Shown one piece after another: positions 26,241 to 41,200 of a stretch of DNA of 64,000 nucleotides. The notes beneath the pieces were generated by a model. The model searched no databases, was not told the DNA's origin, and was given only the letters and a program-made list of their open reading frames with translations. This DNA is from Cyanoderma ruficeps (Eukaryota > Chordata > Aves > Passeriformes > Timaliidae), in contig VZDJ01000041.1 of NCBI GenBank assembly GCA_008694505.1, positions 4,234,417-4,298,416 on the forward strand, given 5' to 3'. How positions within the stretch are numbered: the first letter of the stretch is position 1; every line of letters starts with the position of its first letter. The position numbers and the translations under genes were made by a program.

Positions 26241-29200
26241 CTGTAAGAGGCCAAAAGGTAAAAATTACTCTTTATCTCAAAACATTCAGCCCAAGAAGCA
26301 CGTGGATTTAGCATTAGCAACTGGTTCCAGATGGTTTCAAGAATTGTGATGTCTATACAGTAAGACATTTACCAAATGCCTGCATCAGCCATTAAGAATG
26401 CAAGATAGAGGACAAAAACTGAATAATTTGTAAATGCACGAGGATATAAAGATCTGCTACTGGCTACTTTTTAAATAGAAGTTCACATAATACATTTATC
26501 ATTGCCCTGGAAAAGTGAACACTACAGAAGAATCTTTGCCATCCATTCTGCTTTCAAAAATATTTTTCGGTCTACACACTATTAATTACAATAGATCCTT
26601 TTTGTCTTTCTTTTAGGCAGGAAAGAGTTTGGCAAAAGTGAAAGTTGAAGTGTAGTTTTAGGGCAGAAAAAGTACAACTTTGGGGATACAAAGCATGGGG
26701 CAAGTTGCTCTCACGTAATTACAGTTTCTGTATTCACTCAGAAGCTACAAACTAGCTACACCATTCAGCATGCGAAGCAGAACACATTGTCATTTATTGT
26801 CACGTGCTGCTTTAGAAGTACTGTGCAAAAAAACTGATCCAGTACAGAAGCCATGAATTCCTAGTTCATGATGGCATCATGACTGCACCTTGCCTGCAGT
26901 GGTGGGTATTGACTAGTTCTTAACATCTGACCTGAGAAAAAGTAAAGCAAGTAGGTGGAATAAACTTGCTGCAGCATGAGGCAGGAATTATCCCAGTGTT
27001 AGATACTGATCTGGCCTCGAGGCCCAGCTCCATGAGCTGTGCTGGGTTTCTGTTGGCTTGAGGGAGACAGAGCTGAACAACTTCAAGCATCTAGTGTATT
27101 TTTACCCAGTATCAGATCAGTCCTTGACAGCCAACTGTGGTGTAACCACACCCTCCACGTGCGTGTAATAAGGTGCTCATAACGAGTTTACTCTTCCACT
27201 CAGGTGGTAGTTGGTGATAGCTTTCTTCCACCACTCCTTGTAAAGCCCAGCTGAGCAGCATGGTGCTGCAGGGGGTCTGGCACTATCCTCCTGGTGTGGC
27301 CTGAACTGGCTTATACCTCTGCTTTAACCACACCAAACCTCAGGAAATGCTTCCATCACTTCTGCCAAGATTCATTAAAACACAGAACCTAATTACAAGC
27401 TCTTCCCTGGATGTGCATGGAGTGTGGGCTGGTCTGTGCAGGCAGCCTGAGGAGACATCTATCCTGACGCCTTCACTGGCTGACCCATCAGGTCTTGGTA
27501 GGCTTGGCCAGCATTCAGCTGTGGTTTTCATTTTCCTATTTACTGTTAAAATAAGGCTTTGTGCTCTACAACTTGTCATTGTAGCCTTTGCTTGAATCAA
27601 ACGTCATTTATAAGGCCCTTTGGGTCTCTCAGAAGGGAAAGCCAAGGCCACTCCTCACTTTCAGTCTCCCCAGGGAATGGCCATCATGTGTCTGTACAAG
27701 CTCATTCCAGGTCTCAGCACAGGCACTTCTCAGATGAAATGTCCAGCTGTTTCTAACCATGTGTGCAAAACTAAGGTCCAGTAGGGGTTAATAAGTTTAT
27801 CTAAAACACAAATAAGGAGCCCTGAGTTCCACGTGCAGTGGAGGTAGAAAGACTGACCATCCCAGTGCAGACAGTACCTGAGCAACTACTTGATCTAAAG
27901 CTCAGCCCTGGATTTGGGCAGTAAGGCCTCCCTGAAGGTTCAAAGAGTAACCCAGGGACCCTGTCTAGCAGTAGCCTTCTCCTCTGTTAGTGCTGGCCCT
28001 CCACAGCAGCCGGGGTGTTCATTCCAGGGGTGTCCTTGCACCTTCAGTTGTGCAGACAGCCACTGGGTTCCTTGCCAATCAGCAGATTAACGTAATTTCT
28101 TCTGTGACTTAATGAATCATCTGTTTTGCAGAGCTACAGCTGGAGCTGCAAATACCATGCCCAGTATCTTCTTCCTGAGCCTCAGGCAAATGCTGCAGCC
28201 GAGTGCTGTGGTCATCCTGGGTAATCAAATAACTTTTGTATTTACCACATCTCTGTAAAGCGTTGAGAATTTTACTCTGCCAATACTCAGGAGAGAGTGG
28301 GCACAATGCTGCCTTTCTGCTGTTACATACAGCGGGGTCATGCTCAGAGGTGTGTCCCTGGCTGAGGACACAGATAATTGGCAGAACTGGAAATGGAACC
28401 TTTGGGTTAAAGAGCCTTCTCTTTCTGAGTGAGAAGTAGCTCATTAGGACAAAAGGATAAACCTACACACGCCTCACTGGGTGAGACCCAGACTGTCTTG
28501 GTTGTCCCAGAGCCCATGTTCCAGCCCTCTCCTGGCTGGTCACTGAGTGGTCTGCACACTCTTCCTACAGCTCTGAGAGCTCTGTTACCTGCTCTGTCTG
28601 GGGTCCAGCATTTATTTATCTTTCCTTCGCACAATATGTTTGTGCTTTCTGCAGCAGACACTGCCCTGTATGTTCTGACTGTGCTGACAAGGACTAAGAG
28701 AGGGTACAAATAGGCCTCTCTATATAAGTGCCTGTTAATGCCTGTATTTTCTTGATCTGTTTGAAAAGCTCCAGATTGATGTGAGGAGATGTTCCCGCAA
28801 CGTCTCTTCCATATGTGTGCATTTAGCAGTGAAACCTGTGCATTGGAAGACCTACCTGGAACAAAGTGTTTGGTCCCTGCAGCCTGGCAGGACTCAGAGG
28901 AGCAACAGGACTAAGGCTGCTCCAGAAGTGAATGCTGGACAGCAGCGGGCTGGGGGTCAGCAATAATCCATTGGGGGTCTGCAAGACAAAAAACACACCA
29001 TGATGCACAGCCCACGGTTACAGCTCCATGCAGCACTCATCGCCCCTAAAGCCTTACATAGCATCTACTGGCTCTCTTTTCCAGTGAATTCAGATATACA
29101 GCATGGTCAGCAGCAGCTGCCCATCCAGCCCGGCATCCTGTCTCTGGATACCTGCCTGCACATTTAATATTCCTTCATATGCAAATTGATTTAATTTCTG

Positions 29201-32200
29201 TTTGCTTAACAAGATGCACAGTTATTGTTTATTCGAACCACGCTCATGCAACTATGTAAGATGCAGAATAATACCGTGTGTGCCCCAGTGCCTGCCAACA
29301 CCACCTAATCTCCTTCAGAATCAGTTTTTACCTTTTGAAGGGCAGCAATTCCTTGGCCTGACTGCAGCTTTTGAAGCATTACTGCAGTTGTGTGTGGAGC
29401 TGGCCTTTGATGTTTACTCCCCTGATGGCACCTCTTCGTAGTGGAAGAGAGTTCAAGAAGCTGGCAGTGCATGGGCTGAGCAGGAAGAGACAGGTGTATG
29501 GGCTGGGTGCCCAGGGGGACTGCAGAGAGCACAGCCAATTGTTTGAAAAGCACCAAAATGGCAAGAACTTAGAATCCAAGGCTTTTCCCAACTCAGAGGT
29601 GACTCCTTCCAGTGCCACAATGCACAAGAACTGCTGGGATTGCCCTCGGCATTCTTAAAGCACAATTTGAGGGGAGGTAGAGTTAGAGCACATGCAAATC
29701 TTCATTCAAATGAAGAATTATGTGAATTATTCTGTATCCGGAATAACTTTTATCATGCCACAAAAGAACATGTGACACTTTTGAAAAAAGTATTTGGCAT
29801 AATGAGTTAATCTCACCAGTAATCTTGATGCCAATTATCAAAATCAGTCCTATTTAGTAAAGCACTTAATGGAATTTGAGTACACACTTAGCAAGCATGT
29901 GCTTTGCTGTGTCGAACAACGAACGGCCTCAGCGCTTTGCTGAACTGGGGCTTCCTTTTGTCCAGAGTTTAAAATATGTAAAGAGAAGACAGAAGATAAA
30001 GAGTACCTGCATCTCCCTGTAGTAACCAGCAGGTCATGTATTCTGGTGCTCCCCACCAGGCCAGAAATACGAACTCCCATGTAGGGCAATTGCAGACGGG
30101 GGGTCTCCCCTGGGAGCTGCTGACACCAGGGCCCATCACACCTGCTGTCTGCCAGACCCTGCAGAGAGCAGGCTCACACAGGCACTGCCATGGCTCACGT
30201 GCATTTTGAGTATCACAGATTCATCTGCCAAGCAGTGCCTGAGGCATTGGCTGCGGTGTTTGGGGCTCTCTGCAGAGGCACGGGAACACAGACCTGCTGT
30301 GACATGCTTGCACTGCAGTTCACAACAGGGTCAAACAGTTTGGCATCAGCAGAAGAGATGGGAAAGACAAGGAGCAGCAAACATTAAAGTTATCCTGGTG
30401 ATTCTGAAAGGCTGTTTAATACAAATACCTTGGCTGCTCTTGAATGGTTTTGCTAGGGAATCTCAGATGAAGTGGGGTTCGTGGAGAAATGTGCAGGGAA
30501 AGGACCCTGCCACCTTCCTTGCACTGAAGAAGGTGGATCAGACACACCAAACCCCAGGGAAGAAACCGTGTTTGTCCCGAGGAGCAATAAATCTGTGGTA
30601 TTACTAGGAAAGCAAAAGGTGTTGATGCAGTAGATCAGCAGGTCACAGGAGTACCAGTCAGCGTTGGGATATATCTGTATGCCAACAAAAGGGGCAAAGA
30701 GCGAGTGGAGGCCTGGCAAGGAGAAGACTTAAGTCTTGATCACATCAAGTGACAGCTCTTATCAAAACAACATCAAACACTTGACAAGCAGGCACATGTC
30801 AGGAGTCCTTTACAAACATTCTCTTCCCAGGACCGTGGTGTTTCCATGGGAAGGAATCAGCAGGACCAGCAAGAGCCCCTTTCTTGTGCCGCATTTCAAG
30901 CTGTCAGGCGGCTACCGGTGGAGATTTAAGAGACTGACAACACACTGAATTAGGTCAGGATAAATACTCAGATCTACTTACAGAAGAGCCTACTAACCTT
31001 AAAACCAAAGATGTAAGTAGCTAGACCCAACAACATTCAACTAAGGACACAGTACTGTGGCAACTGTATCAAGAACTCCAGTGAACTGCCTCCATTCTTT
31101 ATTTTTTCTCTAATAAGCTGCAGATATCCAGAACTCAAAGTACAGTTCTTGAGGGGGTCTTCTGAAAATAATGAGGAAAAACTTGGAGGTGTTTATTTCT
31201 ACATAGATGCAGCCAAAGCAAGTCTTCGGAGAGACCTGAAAAACTGAGCTGCCCTCCATTTATCTCTGGAAGCACGCTAACATGCCTAAAACAGTGCTAA
31301 GCAAAAGCTCATATCCTTTGATGAGCAGAGCACTAATATCAGCAAGTTCTGCCAGAACCAAGAGCTAGCCAAAGCAAGCCTCCAAATCCATTTAATATTT
31401 AATGCAAAAAGAGCACAGGGCCTCCCAGGCTTGTTCTCAGTATTGCCATCAGCCAAGCATCAAAACCACCAGAGGAAACCTAAGTTAAACACCACCACAG
31501 GACAGGCAATCCCTAAATTACCCACAGAAACTGATGTGTCACTTCATTTTCTGCCCACATGCAGCCACACATTTGTATTCGATATGGAGCCCATTGGGAA
31601 GTTCCTACTTTAAAAACATCATTGTAATCTAAGCACAGGAACAGTTTAAATAGAGATAATTCATTGCACAGAGAGGATTATGTCCAGCAATGATGCTCAT
31701 GGCTGCTGACTTCTGTGACAATATAAGTACAGTCTTGCCACTTCTAGCTGTTAGAAAGCAGGCAAGTGCTGTCACACATACATTTCTGTTCTAAAACTGT
31801 GTGTATCATGTGCCCTTTCACAGCGTTCTGCCCTGAGGGTATTCCTCATGACCAGCAGGTACAGTGGAGAGCCATTTGAAATATCCTCTCAGGCAGCAGG
31901 ACCTTCTCAGGACATACATCACTCCTGGAGCAGACATCCTGTTCTGCACCTGCTTCTGGCAGCAGGTGTTTCACACTGGGATCTGATAAATCTGAGAATG
32001 TTTGAGATACGGTACATGTTCTTCCTTGGATAATGTGATGGCTTTAGTTATTTTGCATTGTGATATTACAGTTACCTGCATACAGCTGCCATGTAGTTTT
32101 CATTTTATATTCACTAGGAAAAGTGTTTAGGATGCAAGGTGCTTCTTATCCACACTAGAAAAAGAAGGCTAAAGAAGAGGATAGAAGCCATGTTGCTGTA

Positions 32201-35200
32201 TAACCAAAAGTTTAAATAATTAGACCTGGGAACTACCCTATACAGATGCCATCAGGTCTGTTCAATGCCTCTTCTGTGACAGGACAACCTGTAAAAAAGG
32301 TTTGTGATGGCTTTAAGTTGCAGTGCCACAATCCTCAACACAACTCCCTTCTACACCTTTCAGGGCAGTAAGTACACCATTTTATAGGTGCATGAGAACG
32401 TTAAATATTCAAAGAAGTAATTACAAAACGAGGAAACAAATCTCTGTTCATCCTGTGGTCTGGGGGAGCAGCAGATGGGTTTGAAGTAAGTCACACTGTC
32501 ACTGTGTCAGGCTGGCATCTGATGTTGTCAGATTTGCTCCCTACAAAAAAAATACTGTGGTTATGCCACAGTTACAGATTATAAATTTGTCAATGCATCT
32601 CAGTTTTGGTTTGCCAGACTTCTGTTCTTCCTGCCAAGCATAACTTCACTTAAAGGTTTTATGATGTCAAAAATGACACGTGTCACAAACTGCTCTTTCT
32701 TGGTGACACAACTTTGCATCTCAGTGGCTTACAGGTGTGCCTGAGCTGCATAAACTCGCTCTGCAGCCAGCTGACAAGCTCAGCAGGGCAAGTGCTGTGC
32801 TGGCTGAGAGCACTTGCCAACACTCTCACTTCTGCCAGGCCTTTGTGTCGTGCAGGCACACAATGCTGCCCGCATCAAACACCTCCAACACGTCAAACAG
32901 GGAAGAGGTGATGGGATTCTGAATACCGTGTGTCTTCTAGGCAGTCTGAGGTGAGTGATGGCTTGTAAAAAACACCTTTGTCCTTATTTATTTACTGTCT
33001 GGTTTGCTACACTCAATGCTAGTATTTGCATCAGCTGTTACTTCAGGGCTGGGGAACTTGGGGGATGTTCCACATTGGGATAATTTTATTCTTGGAAATT
33101 TTTTTGTCTAATTTTGAGGTGGTATTGGAAGACAAAACTCCCCAATGAACATACTGAGTCATATCTATATGATTTTCCTCTTTTGCTCTGAACTCCTAGG
33201 CTTTTTTTCATAGACTAGCTTGAAAATGAGAACTCACTGTTTGACATTACCACAAATATGTAATTAAAAAGAACAAAATAACCTTCTGGTTATTCTGTAG
33301 GTCTATACTGAATGGAAGCTCTGGCAAGTACTCTGTGAATTTGTACAACTTCAGAAATTGAAACTGACTTCAGAGCCTTGGAAACCACTCTGTATTCAGA
33401 AATTAACAAAAAGGTCACACAGTCTGAATGGATGCAACATCTAGTATAGAAATCTAACCAAGCATCCCACATGCTCAAGTTGTGACCTACAAAACCCCTG
33501 TGGTTTTCTTTTTGTTTTTTTTCCTGTTTGTTTTGTAGATCTGAAGGCTGGTTTGAACTGATAAACAATTCACTAATGGCTGCCCATCTCCTTATTCTTT
33601 CAGGCAGTCTGTGAACTGTGATGGCTTTTGCCGTACTCAATTAGGAACAAACCCTAGGAGAAACCTACTTTTCACCCCTTGTTCAGAACACTGCTGTGTT
33701 TCCCTCTTTCCCATGTGTTGGGGTTTTTTTCCTCATCAGATGGTGACAGATCCACAGAACTAACACTCTTGGTCACATGGAGGGAATGCCTAGAGGCAGG
33801 TAGGTCTTACCTGTGCGGTGAAGAAAGCTGGAGTCAGGGATCCCGAAGGAAGCGCGGGGCTGTTGAGGGCGATGGAACCAATGTCGGTGCTGGAGAGAAT
33901 CATAGGTGGGGCAGAGATTTCCAAGCCTTTGGGTTTTTTAGCCTTTGGGGGAAGAGATGGGGCTTTGGCCTTGGAGCCTGAGGAGAGGTTCAGAGGCTCA
34001 AGGGAATCTGAGTCGTGGCAACTGGAGTCAAGGAAGAAGCTCTTGTGTTCTGTAGGGAGGGGTGAGGTGGGAGACAGAGATGGTGACCTGGAGGAGGATG
34101 ATGATGGAGATGAAATGCTGGCACTGTTGGGTAGCATTAAAGAAGATATTTTAGCTGACACTGAAGAGTTGAGGAAAGCAGAGGCAGCTGCTGTTTCAGA
34201 AGTAGAAGGCAACGACACCATGGGCCTCGTAACTTGTTTGTCTGTTTTATTTGTCACAAATCTGATAACAGTCCGGACTTCTTCAACTGGTGTGTTTCCT
34301 TCTGACTTCTCCAGTTTTTCTGTTTTGATTGTCTTGTAAGGGTCTGGCTGGTTCTGCAGAGAGTTGATAGTGAAAGAGGAGTAGAGGCCAGAGTGGATAT
34401 ATTCATTACGGCTTGTGCTTTTCAGTGCTGACAAGCTGTGCTTGTGCTGATCCCTGCTCTCTGAAGGCATCTTACAGTCGCTGTCCTGCAGCAAAAGGCT
34501 CTCTCTGCTGATTTCCACAGCATGTGGATCCATTTTTAAAATCTCAGGAAATGAGACAAACTTGTATACAAATTTTTGTCCGATCACTTTCTTGATGATG
34601 TTCTGCAAATACAAAGAAGGTGCTAGAAAGATCAGCATTTCAGAGGCACCCAGTACTGCACACATAAGGGTGGGGGGCACTGCTTCCTTGTTAAGCTATG
34701 CAGGTCGTTTTTTGGGGCTCCAAATGCTGATCACCCTTGGGTTATTCCAAATCCTCTCTCTGCTCAGTCAGGGAGTCCACTCCTGGCTCCTCATGGTTTC
34801 CCACAAAACCACCATCACTTGGTGACAAAGACCTACTGGTGGCCTGTTTGACTTCTGCTTCCTCTGAAGCAGCTTGGGAACATGTTCTTTCCAGTAAAAG
34901 CAATTCTGCTGCCTTGTGGATTCAAGCCATGCCATCACTTACATTCCTCAATAAAGGCAAACTCCTTCATTCATGCCTCCTAAAACTGACACCAACTACC
35001 CTGAGGATGAAGTACTCTCAGAATGTCTGCAAGGGACAAAACCACCTCAGCCTCCTGGTCCCAGTTATTTACCCTCTGTTCCTTATCACATAAGGAAAGG
35101 ATAGACCTAAACTTACAGCGACTGTCTTTCTGTCAATGATCATGAACCTATTTCAGCGAAAAATGCAAGCCCATGCATGGTTTGGAAAAGTACTTGTGTC

Positions 35201-38200
35201 CTGCAATACCCTCTGCACCATCTCCAGGCCTGCATTAGGCTCAGGATGCTCACTGGCGCAGGCAGACAGTTTTCTATCAGTCCAAACTGACTATGGAAAT
35301 TAATTATTGAAAAAGTCCCAAACCTCTCAAAGGTTGGTAGAACCATTTTTTTTTTCTTGAAGTGTCCTCTTTATGTAAAGAACCGTTTCCTTTTGAGACT
35401 TTTTATGAGCATCTTGTTTCTAGTCCTAGTGCTCCTGCAAACCCAGGTTGGCTGCCAGCTCTAATACAATTCCCAAGGATATGTGAGCTCTCCACAAATG
35501 CACTTTATGGCACAGGCCTGGCCTAGGGACCAGAACATTTACCACCCTAAGACAAGTGCTGCAGAATGAAAGAAGAAATATGTCCTGAGATTTCCATGCT
35601 AATTTCTCTCTTCTTGAAAACCCTAGTGGAGAGTTTAAGTTGCTTCTGAAAAATCCTTTCCAAGAGGCTTCCCTTTAGTCCAGCATATCTCCTGAACCTC
35701 CAGCTGGTATTCTGCATACATCTGCTTTGCTGTACATATGGGAATGTAAATATTTATGAATTTCCTAAAAATATAATTGGGTTTTCATTCTACCACAGCT
35801 TCTGACACCAATAGTGGAAACATTTGTTAAACTGACTGAAAATGAAAAAATTAAGGAAAAGAAATATCATCTTTCTCTATATACAGATAACAGTAGTGCT
35901 GGGTGCCTGTAGTACCTGCATTACACCTTGTTCAGTTAAGAACAAGAATCATTTTGTGAAAGAAGAATCTGGACTTGGGTGTGAGAACCTCTTCTGTCTT
36001 TCAGCTGACCTACTGCACTCTGTAATTCATCTGTCTGAATGTCCTGGAATTTCATTCAGGCACCTTTTTGAATACAAAACTAACCTTACAAAGAACCCTG
36101 GGATGCAGCTTTGCATCACAGGTCAGGAGCTGTGGCACAAATTGAAAATGTTGTTTCCCAAGTTGATAACAGGGATCTGTAGCAAAGAGAAGAATTAAAT
36201 TCAGCAAGATGAGACTAAAGGCACAAACTGCCCTCTTCCATGCTGAATTCCATGAACACATCTACACACCTGGTGGATGCTGCAGTGTCTTTTTTTGCCC
36301 TCCAGAGGTTCAGGACAAACAGCCCACAGAACCTCAATCTGCAGGGGCTTTAATTCCCATGGCTTTGGACTTGGCCTAGATTATTTTTTTTTCACTGTTA
36401 ATTAGGTGCAACATTGGATGATTGCACTTTTTCTGCACTCTCGATATTGCTTTATTTTTCCAAAGAGCAAAACCTCTGAAGTACTCACATATGAAAAAAA
36501 ACTCATCCCACCTGGATTTTTGTTTTCTTTCTTTAATATATATATATTTTAATTTAAAATAATGCCTCCCCCCTGCTCCTGGCAAGTTTGAATTATTGTT
36601 AAATCAAGTGCTAGCAACTGAGATCCTCCTTGGAAAATGTGACTCCCAGAAGAACAAGATTAAATGTATTTAAGGATTGCACCTTTACACTGATGCAGGC
36701 TTGAAACAGGGAAACATTGCTATAAAAAGCAACTGAACGGACTGGTGAGTTTATACTTCCTTTGTTATTATTAAATACAGTTATATTTTAAGAACATTGC
36801 AGGGCTGCTCCTCCAACTCTGCCAGCCTACAGCAAAGACCCACTTAACGATGGCTGGAGATGAAAAGATTCAAGTGCATATCCCTCAAGCACTTTGCAGG
36901 CTTCTCTTAAATGTGTAGCCTGAGGAAATCTCCACCAGCATGCAAGAGAAAATAAGGACACAAATTAATGAAGTGCCTCGGAAAGGCACTGACTTTTCCA
37001 TATTTTTTGACAAATAATTGAAGGTAAAAAGCAGCAATTTTTTACTACCACCTCAGTGATCTGTCAGAATCATTCTGAGCTATGATAGTTCAAAGCACAG
37101 AAGACAGTGACAGGCACCACAACAAGCAGTTTGAAAGGACAAAGAATTGTGACTTCCTGCATCTGCAGGAAGACTGGACCACTTGCTTGGTAGCAGGACA
37201 GTAAGTGTATATTTAGCCCTATTTTATTGTTGTTTCAATTTTATATGTAAATTCCCTCATGAACAGGCTTGCAATGAGTGCAAGGGCTGCTGGCCAGGGC
37301 TGCAGGGAGCCAGGGTAGGACTGCTGGGCCCATGCCGCTGCTGCAGAGAAGAAATGAGCAACTGGGACAAGAGCAAGGGCTCCAGTCCAACAGCTTAAAA
37401 AAAAAAATCTTATCAATAGACAGCACTCTCTGACACTCTGAGAGAGGGAGGCAGCAGGGAATGCCCCTCTTCTGTTGACTTCTTGAACACTTTACACTTC
37501 CCCTCCTCTGCCCCCAGTGTACCAAACAGTGACTACAGCAAACGTGCTCACCGCACCCTGTTGAGAAGTGCTTGGAAAGCTGCTGACAGGAGCCGGGCAG
37601 AGCAGTGCCTGCTGCCTGCTCCAGCACATCAGCCGTGCTCGAGAGCTCAGGCTTATTCACACCCAGCACTTCAGGAACTCGCTTTGTGAGCCCTTCCAAA
37701 GCCAGCCTCACCCAAGGGCTCTGAATCACCAGCTGCAGGGATGGGTCTCCTCTGCTCCTGTCCTCCACAGAGCAGCTGGCTGAGCTGGATGCCAAAGGCT
37801 TGGTGGACTGGTTCTCCCTGCAGCTTAAACTAGACTATACTGGAGAGGGGTTGTGTCAACTATGCGTATGCTCTGCTGAAATCGATCAAGTGTTTGTGGT
37901 GTTTCTTTAATCAGACTACTACTCCCTGTTTGAGCCATTGAGAGCAAATGTGTAACTATACTACCAGGGTGACTGAAGGATTTTTAGTGGCTTGGCCCAA
38001 ACCTGTTATCTAGCAAGTTTACTGGCTGCAGGAGCCATTTGGGAGACCGAGCTGGGAAACGGGATCTGCTTCCCAGTCAAACTTTAGACTAATGAGAGAT
38101 CTCAGGAGCAGAAGACCATTCTACCCTCTTTCCAGGAAGTGACCTATGATCAGGATGCCTGGGATCTCAAATTTTGTGACAGAGCAGAATGAACTTGTCT

Positions 38201-41200
38201 GTACTAAACATCCCTGGTCAGAAAAGAACAATGACCAGAGCTGTAGCTGCTGCTCCTAAGTCCCACTTGGATGTGTTGCAAGTTCCCTGGCTCTAAGAGT
38301 ACTGAGGGATTCAACATGTGTAGGAACACAGGGTACAAGTTCCCACCTATCCAGGATGCTTCCAGCTACTGGGACCCTTACCCAGACAGAGGGCTGCTCA
38401 CACTCATGTCTGAAGCACATATGCTGGCAGGAGGTACCTGTGGCAGGATGGTTTGCTCTGAAAAATGGGTGTGTCCACATCAGCATGTGCAGGCAGGCAG
38501 ATTCTGCTAGCATCACAGGTTCTGTAGTTATGCTTATTACACTGTGTGTGTAGAAGCCAGATTTTGTGACATTTTTGATGCAGGCACAGACGCTACTGCA
38601 CTGTGCACCTGTACTGACCTTTGGAAGATCAAGGCTCCCATTTAGATGGATTTCAGTCTTTCTTCAAGCACCTCCATCTGGAAGATAAAAGCTATTTCTC
38701 TGGCTGGCACCTATGACCAGGTTCTCCGCTCTCTCTGCTGCAATTCACTGGACATCCCTTTCCTCTCACATCAAACATTAACTATTTTATGTGTCTTTTT
38801 GTGGCAGGTGTTCTTGGGTTTTCTCCTCTACCTATCACCTTTTACTGAGTGTCAAATTCTTTACTCCCATCTTTCCATACAGATAGCACTATATAACCAT
38901 TTATGCCATTTCAGCCAAGCACTTTCTTGACTTCCACAAATCCCTCTCGGATGAAGCTCCTTCCAGTTTTCTATAAAGGTACTTTCTAATGCCCCTTAAA
39001 GTATTTCCTTGTAACACCTCTTACCTGCACCACTACATAATGTATAATTGGTATTCCAGCACAATCACACTGCTATTGTTTCATTGTAGGATACTGTTTC
39101 CCCTGAGATGTCTTATGAGAAGATCTTCCCAAAAGTAAAATAATAGTTTTCATTATCACTTTATATCCTGAAGTTCACTAAGCACCCAAGCAAGGGACCC
39201 TTGCCCAAAACAACTCTTCCATGCTTCCACCCACACTTGAACATTAAAAGTAAGAACTAGTAACCAGGTTACTGGGTTTGACCTATTATGGGAGGGGAGT
39301 GAATGCATTGGCACCTCTGAATCCTGAGAACACCTGAGAAGCCCTGTCGCTGCACTGCAATAAGCATAAAGCAGACCACATTATTTTAATACTATAAATC
39401 ATACTGCCATGCCATCTAAACAAGTGGGCAGCCATTAACTGAATCTAAAACTGAAACAGACTGAATAGCACTCACTGAGTAAAGCCTCGGGCCACATACT
39501 GTTCAGAGAGGATGCAAAAATATTGAATAGCTGCTCATCACAATAGTATGTGACTGTGTAATTAAAGTTGCAACATAACTCATGCAAACATTAGGGTTAT
39601 CCAGCGAACTGTGATTCTTTTATTTCCTAACTTCTGAAGACTTGACTTTCACTACTGCTACATCCTATTAATATCAGCATGTAATTTCCTGGATTCACCC
39701 TCCTTCCCTCAAAAAAAGAAAAAAAAAAAAAACCAACAAAAAAACACCACCTTGTGGGAAAACACACTAGCTTCTCTCTTGTGTCATCTTGAAATATTCA
39801 TAGGGACTTTCAGTATTCTTGAAGCCCCTGGTGACTTCAAAAAGATATGTGCCATTACAGCTACCATAAAAACAAAATAACTGGGTAACAAGGAAAAAAA
39901 GGAAACTTATTAACCCTACTTTTAAAGGTATTTTACTTCAAGCTAAAGTGCTCTGCATGAGAATAGTGCTGAAGCATTTCCTTGCCTGAAAGCATTACAA
40001 GAGATTTCTGACTGGCAAACGTGTGCAACATGATGGACACAAGCTGTAGGTAGAGTGCAGGATGCCTTTTCTCACTGCTATTTGTCATCTGTGCTACTGC
40101 TCTGTTGAGGCAATAGGGGAAATGCATTAAATAAAAATAAGAGTGGGTGTGGGGGGAGGAATTCGGGAACAAATGAAACAGGAAATGGAGTCTTCAAATT
40201 ATCTACAAACCTTTAGCAACTATAATCATGGCAGCATATTACAATCAAGCCATGCCATACTCTACATTTCCTGGCATGCTTTTTATGTGAATTTAACATA
40301 AATCTAGCCATCAGTCTCAACAGCATGTCATGTTTGCTTTTAAAGCCAGGTTAAGGAACTCATCCTAATTGTGTTATTTTTCTCCAGTACTGGAATTAAT
40401 TCACTTTTAAGTTCAGATGAATCAGGTGAGGAATTTTAACAAGCCAGTGATCCCCCCAAGCAAAAGGCAGAGCTCATAAACCCCCATTTATCCAGCAATC
40501 AGGTTTTATTTCTCCATGGTGAATAATTTCAAAGATATACCATGAAACATTAGTTCAGTGTCAACCATATGCAGTAAGAGCAGAGTGCAGTACAAGAAAG
40601 GAGGTCCAGCCCATGTGCTACCATAATTTCTAGAAAATCACTGACCCTTGTCTCAAACTCACATGCTGCCAGATCACTTAGGTTATATCTAGAGAAAACC
40701 CTGTCAATAATTCCACAGTGCAAATGAAGTCTTGTCCAGAGTTCTGCCTCATCTTTCCTGCTGCCACTCCCCCATCTGCAGCTCAGTGTCTGTCCCATTT
40801 GTTTAGTGAGATCCCATTTGTCCCAGCACCCCCAGCTGCGAACACATCCATCATTGCACACAAGTAGGGAGGGGACAAGGATCTCAGAAGGCTCCTTAAG
40901 GCTACCTCAGAGTCTACCCCAGACTGCTTTTGGGTTTATCTCACAAATTGGTGAATGGTCTAAAGGAAAAGAGCATTAAAGTCTGAGGGAGGCTCTTTTA
41001 CTTCCCCAGTCCTTCTTTTCCCTTTTGTTCTGCAGGGGGAAGGAAGAATGTCAAGGAGCCTTTCCTCCCTTTCTTGACTTCTTCCCTGCTGTGCTATGCA
41101 GTATAGACTGAACTGAAGGCAGAGGAAGCATTTAGGACTGAACCCACTGCTGAGCACATGCTGCCACTCTACAAGGATTCATTATCTGCTATCTTATGCC

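Noticed and set aside
33818..34339. 173-codon open frame on the + strand
   Set aside because: It lies antisense to the large ELK3 exon, whose - strand frame encodes recognised ELK3 sequence with valid splice sites. The + strand frame shows no family motif.
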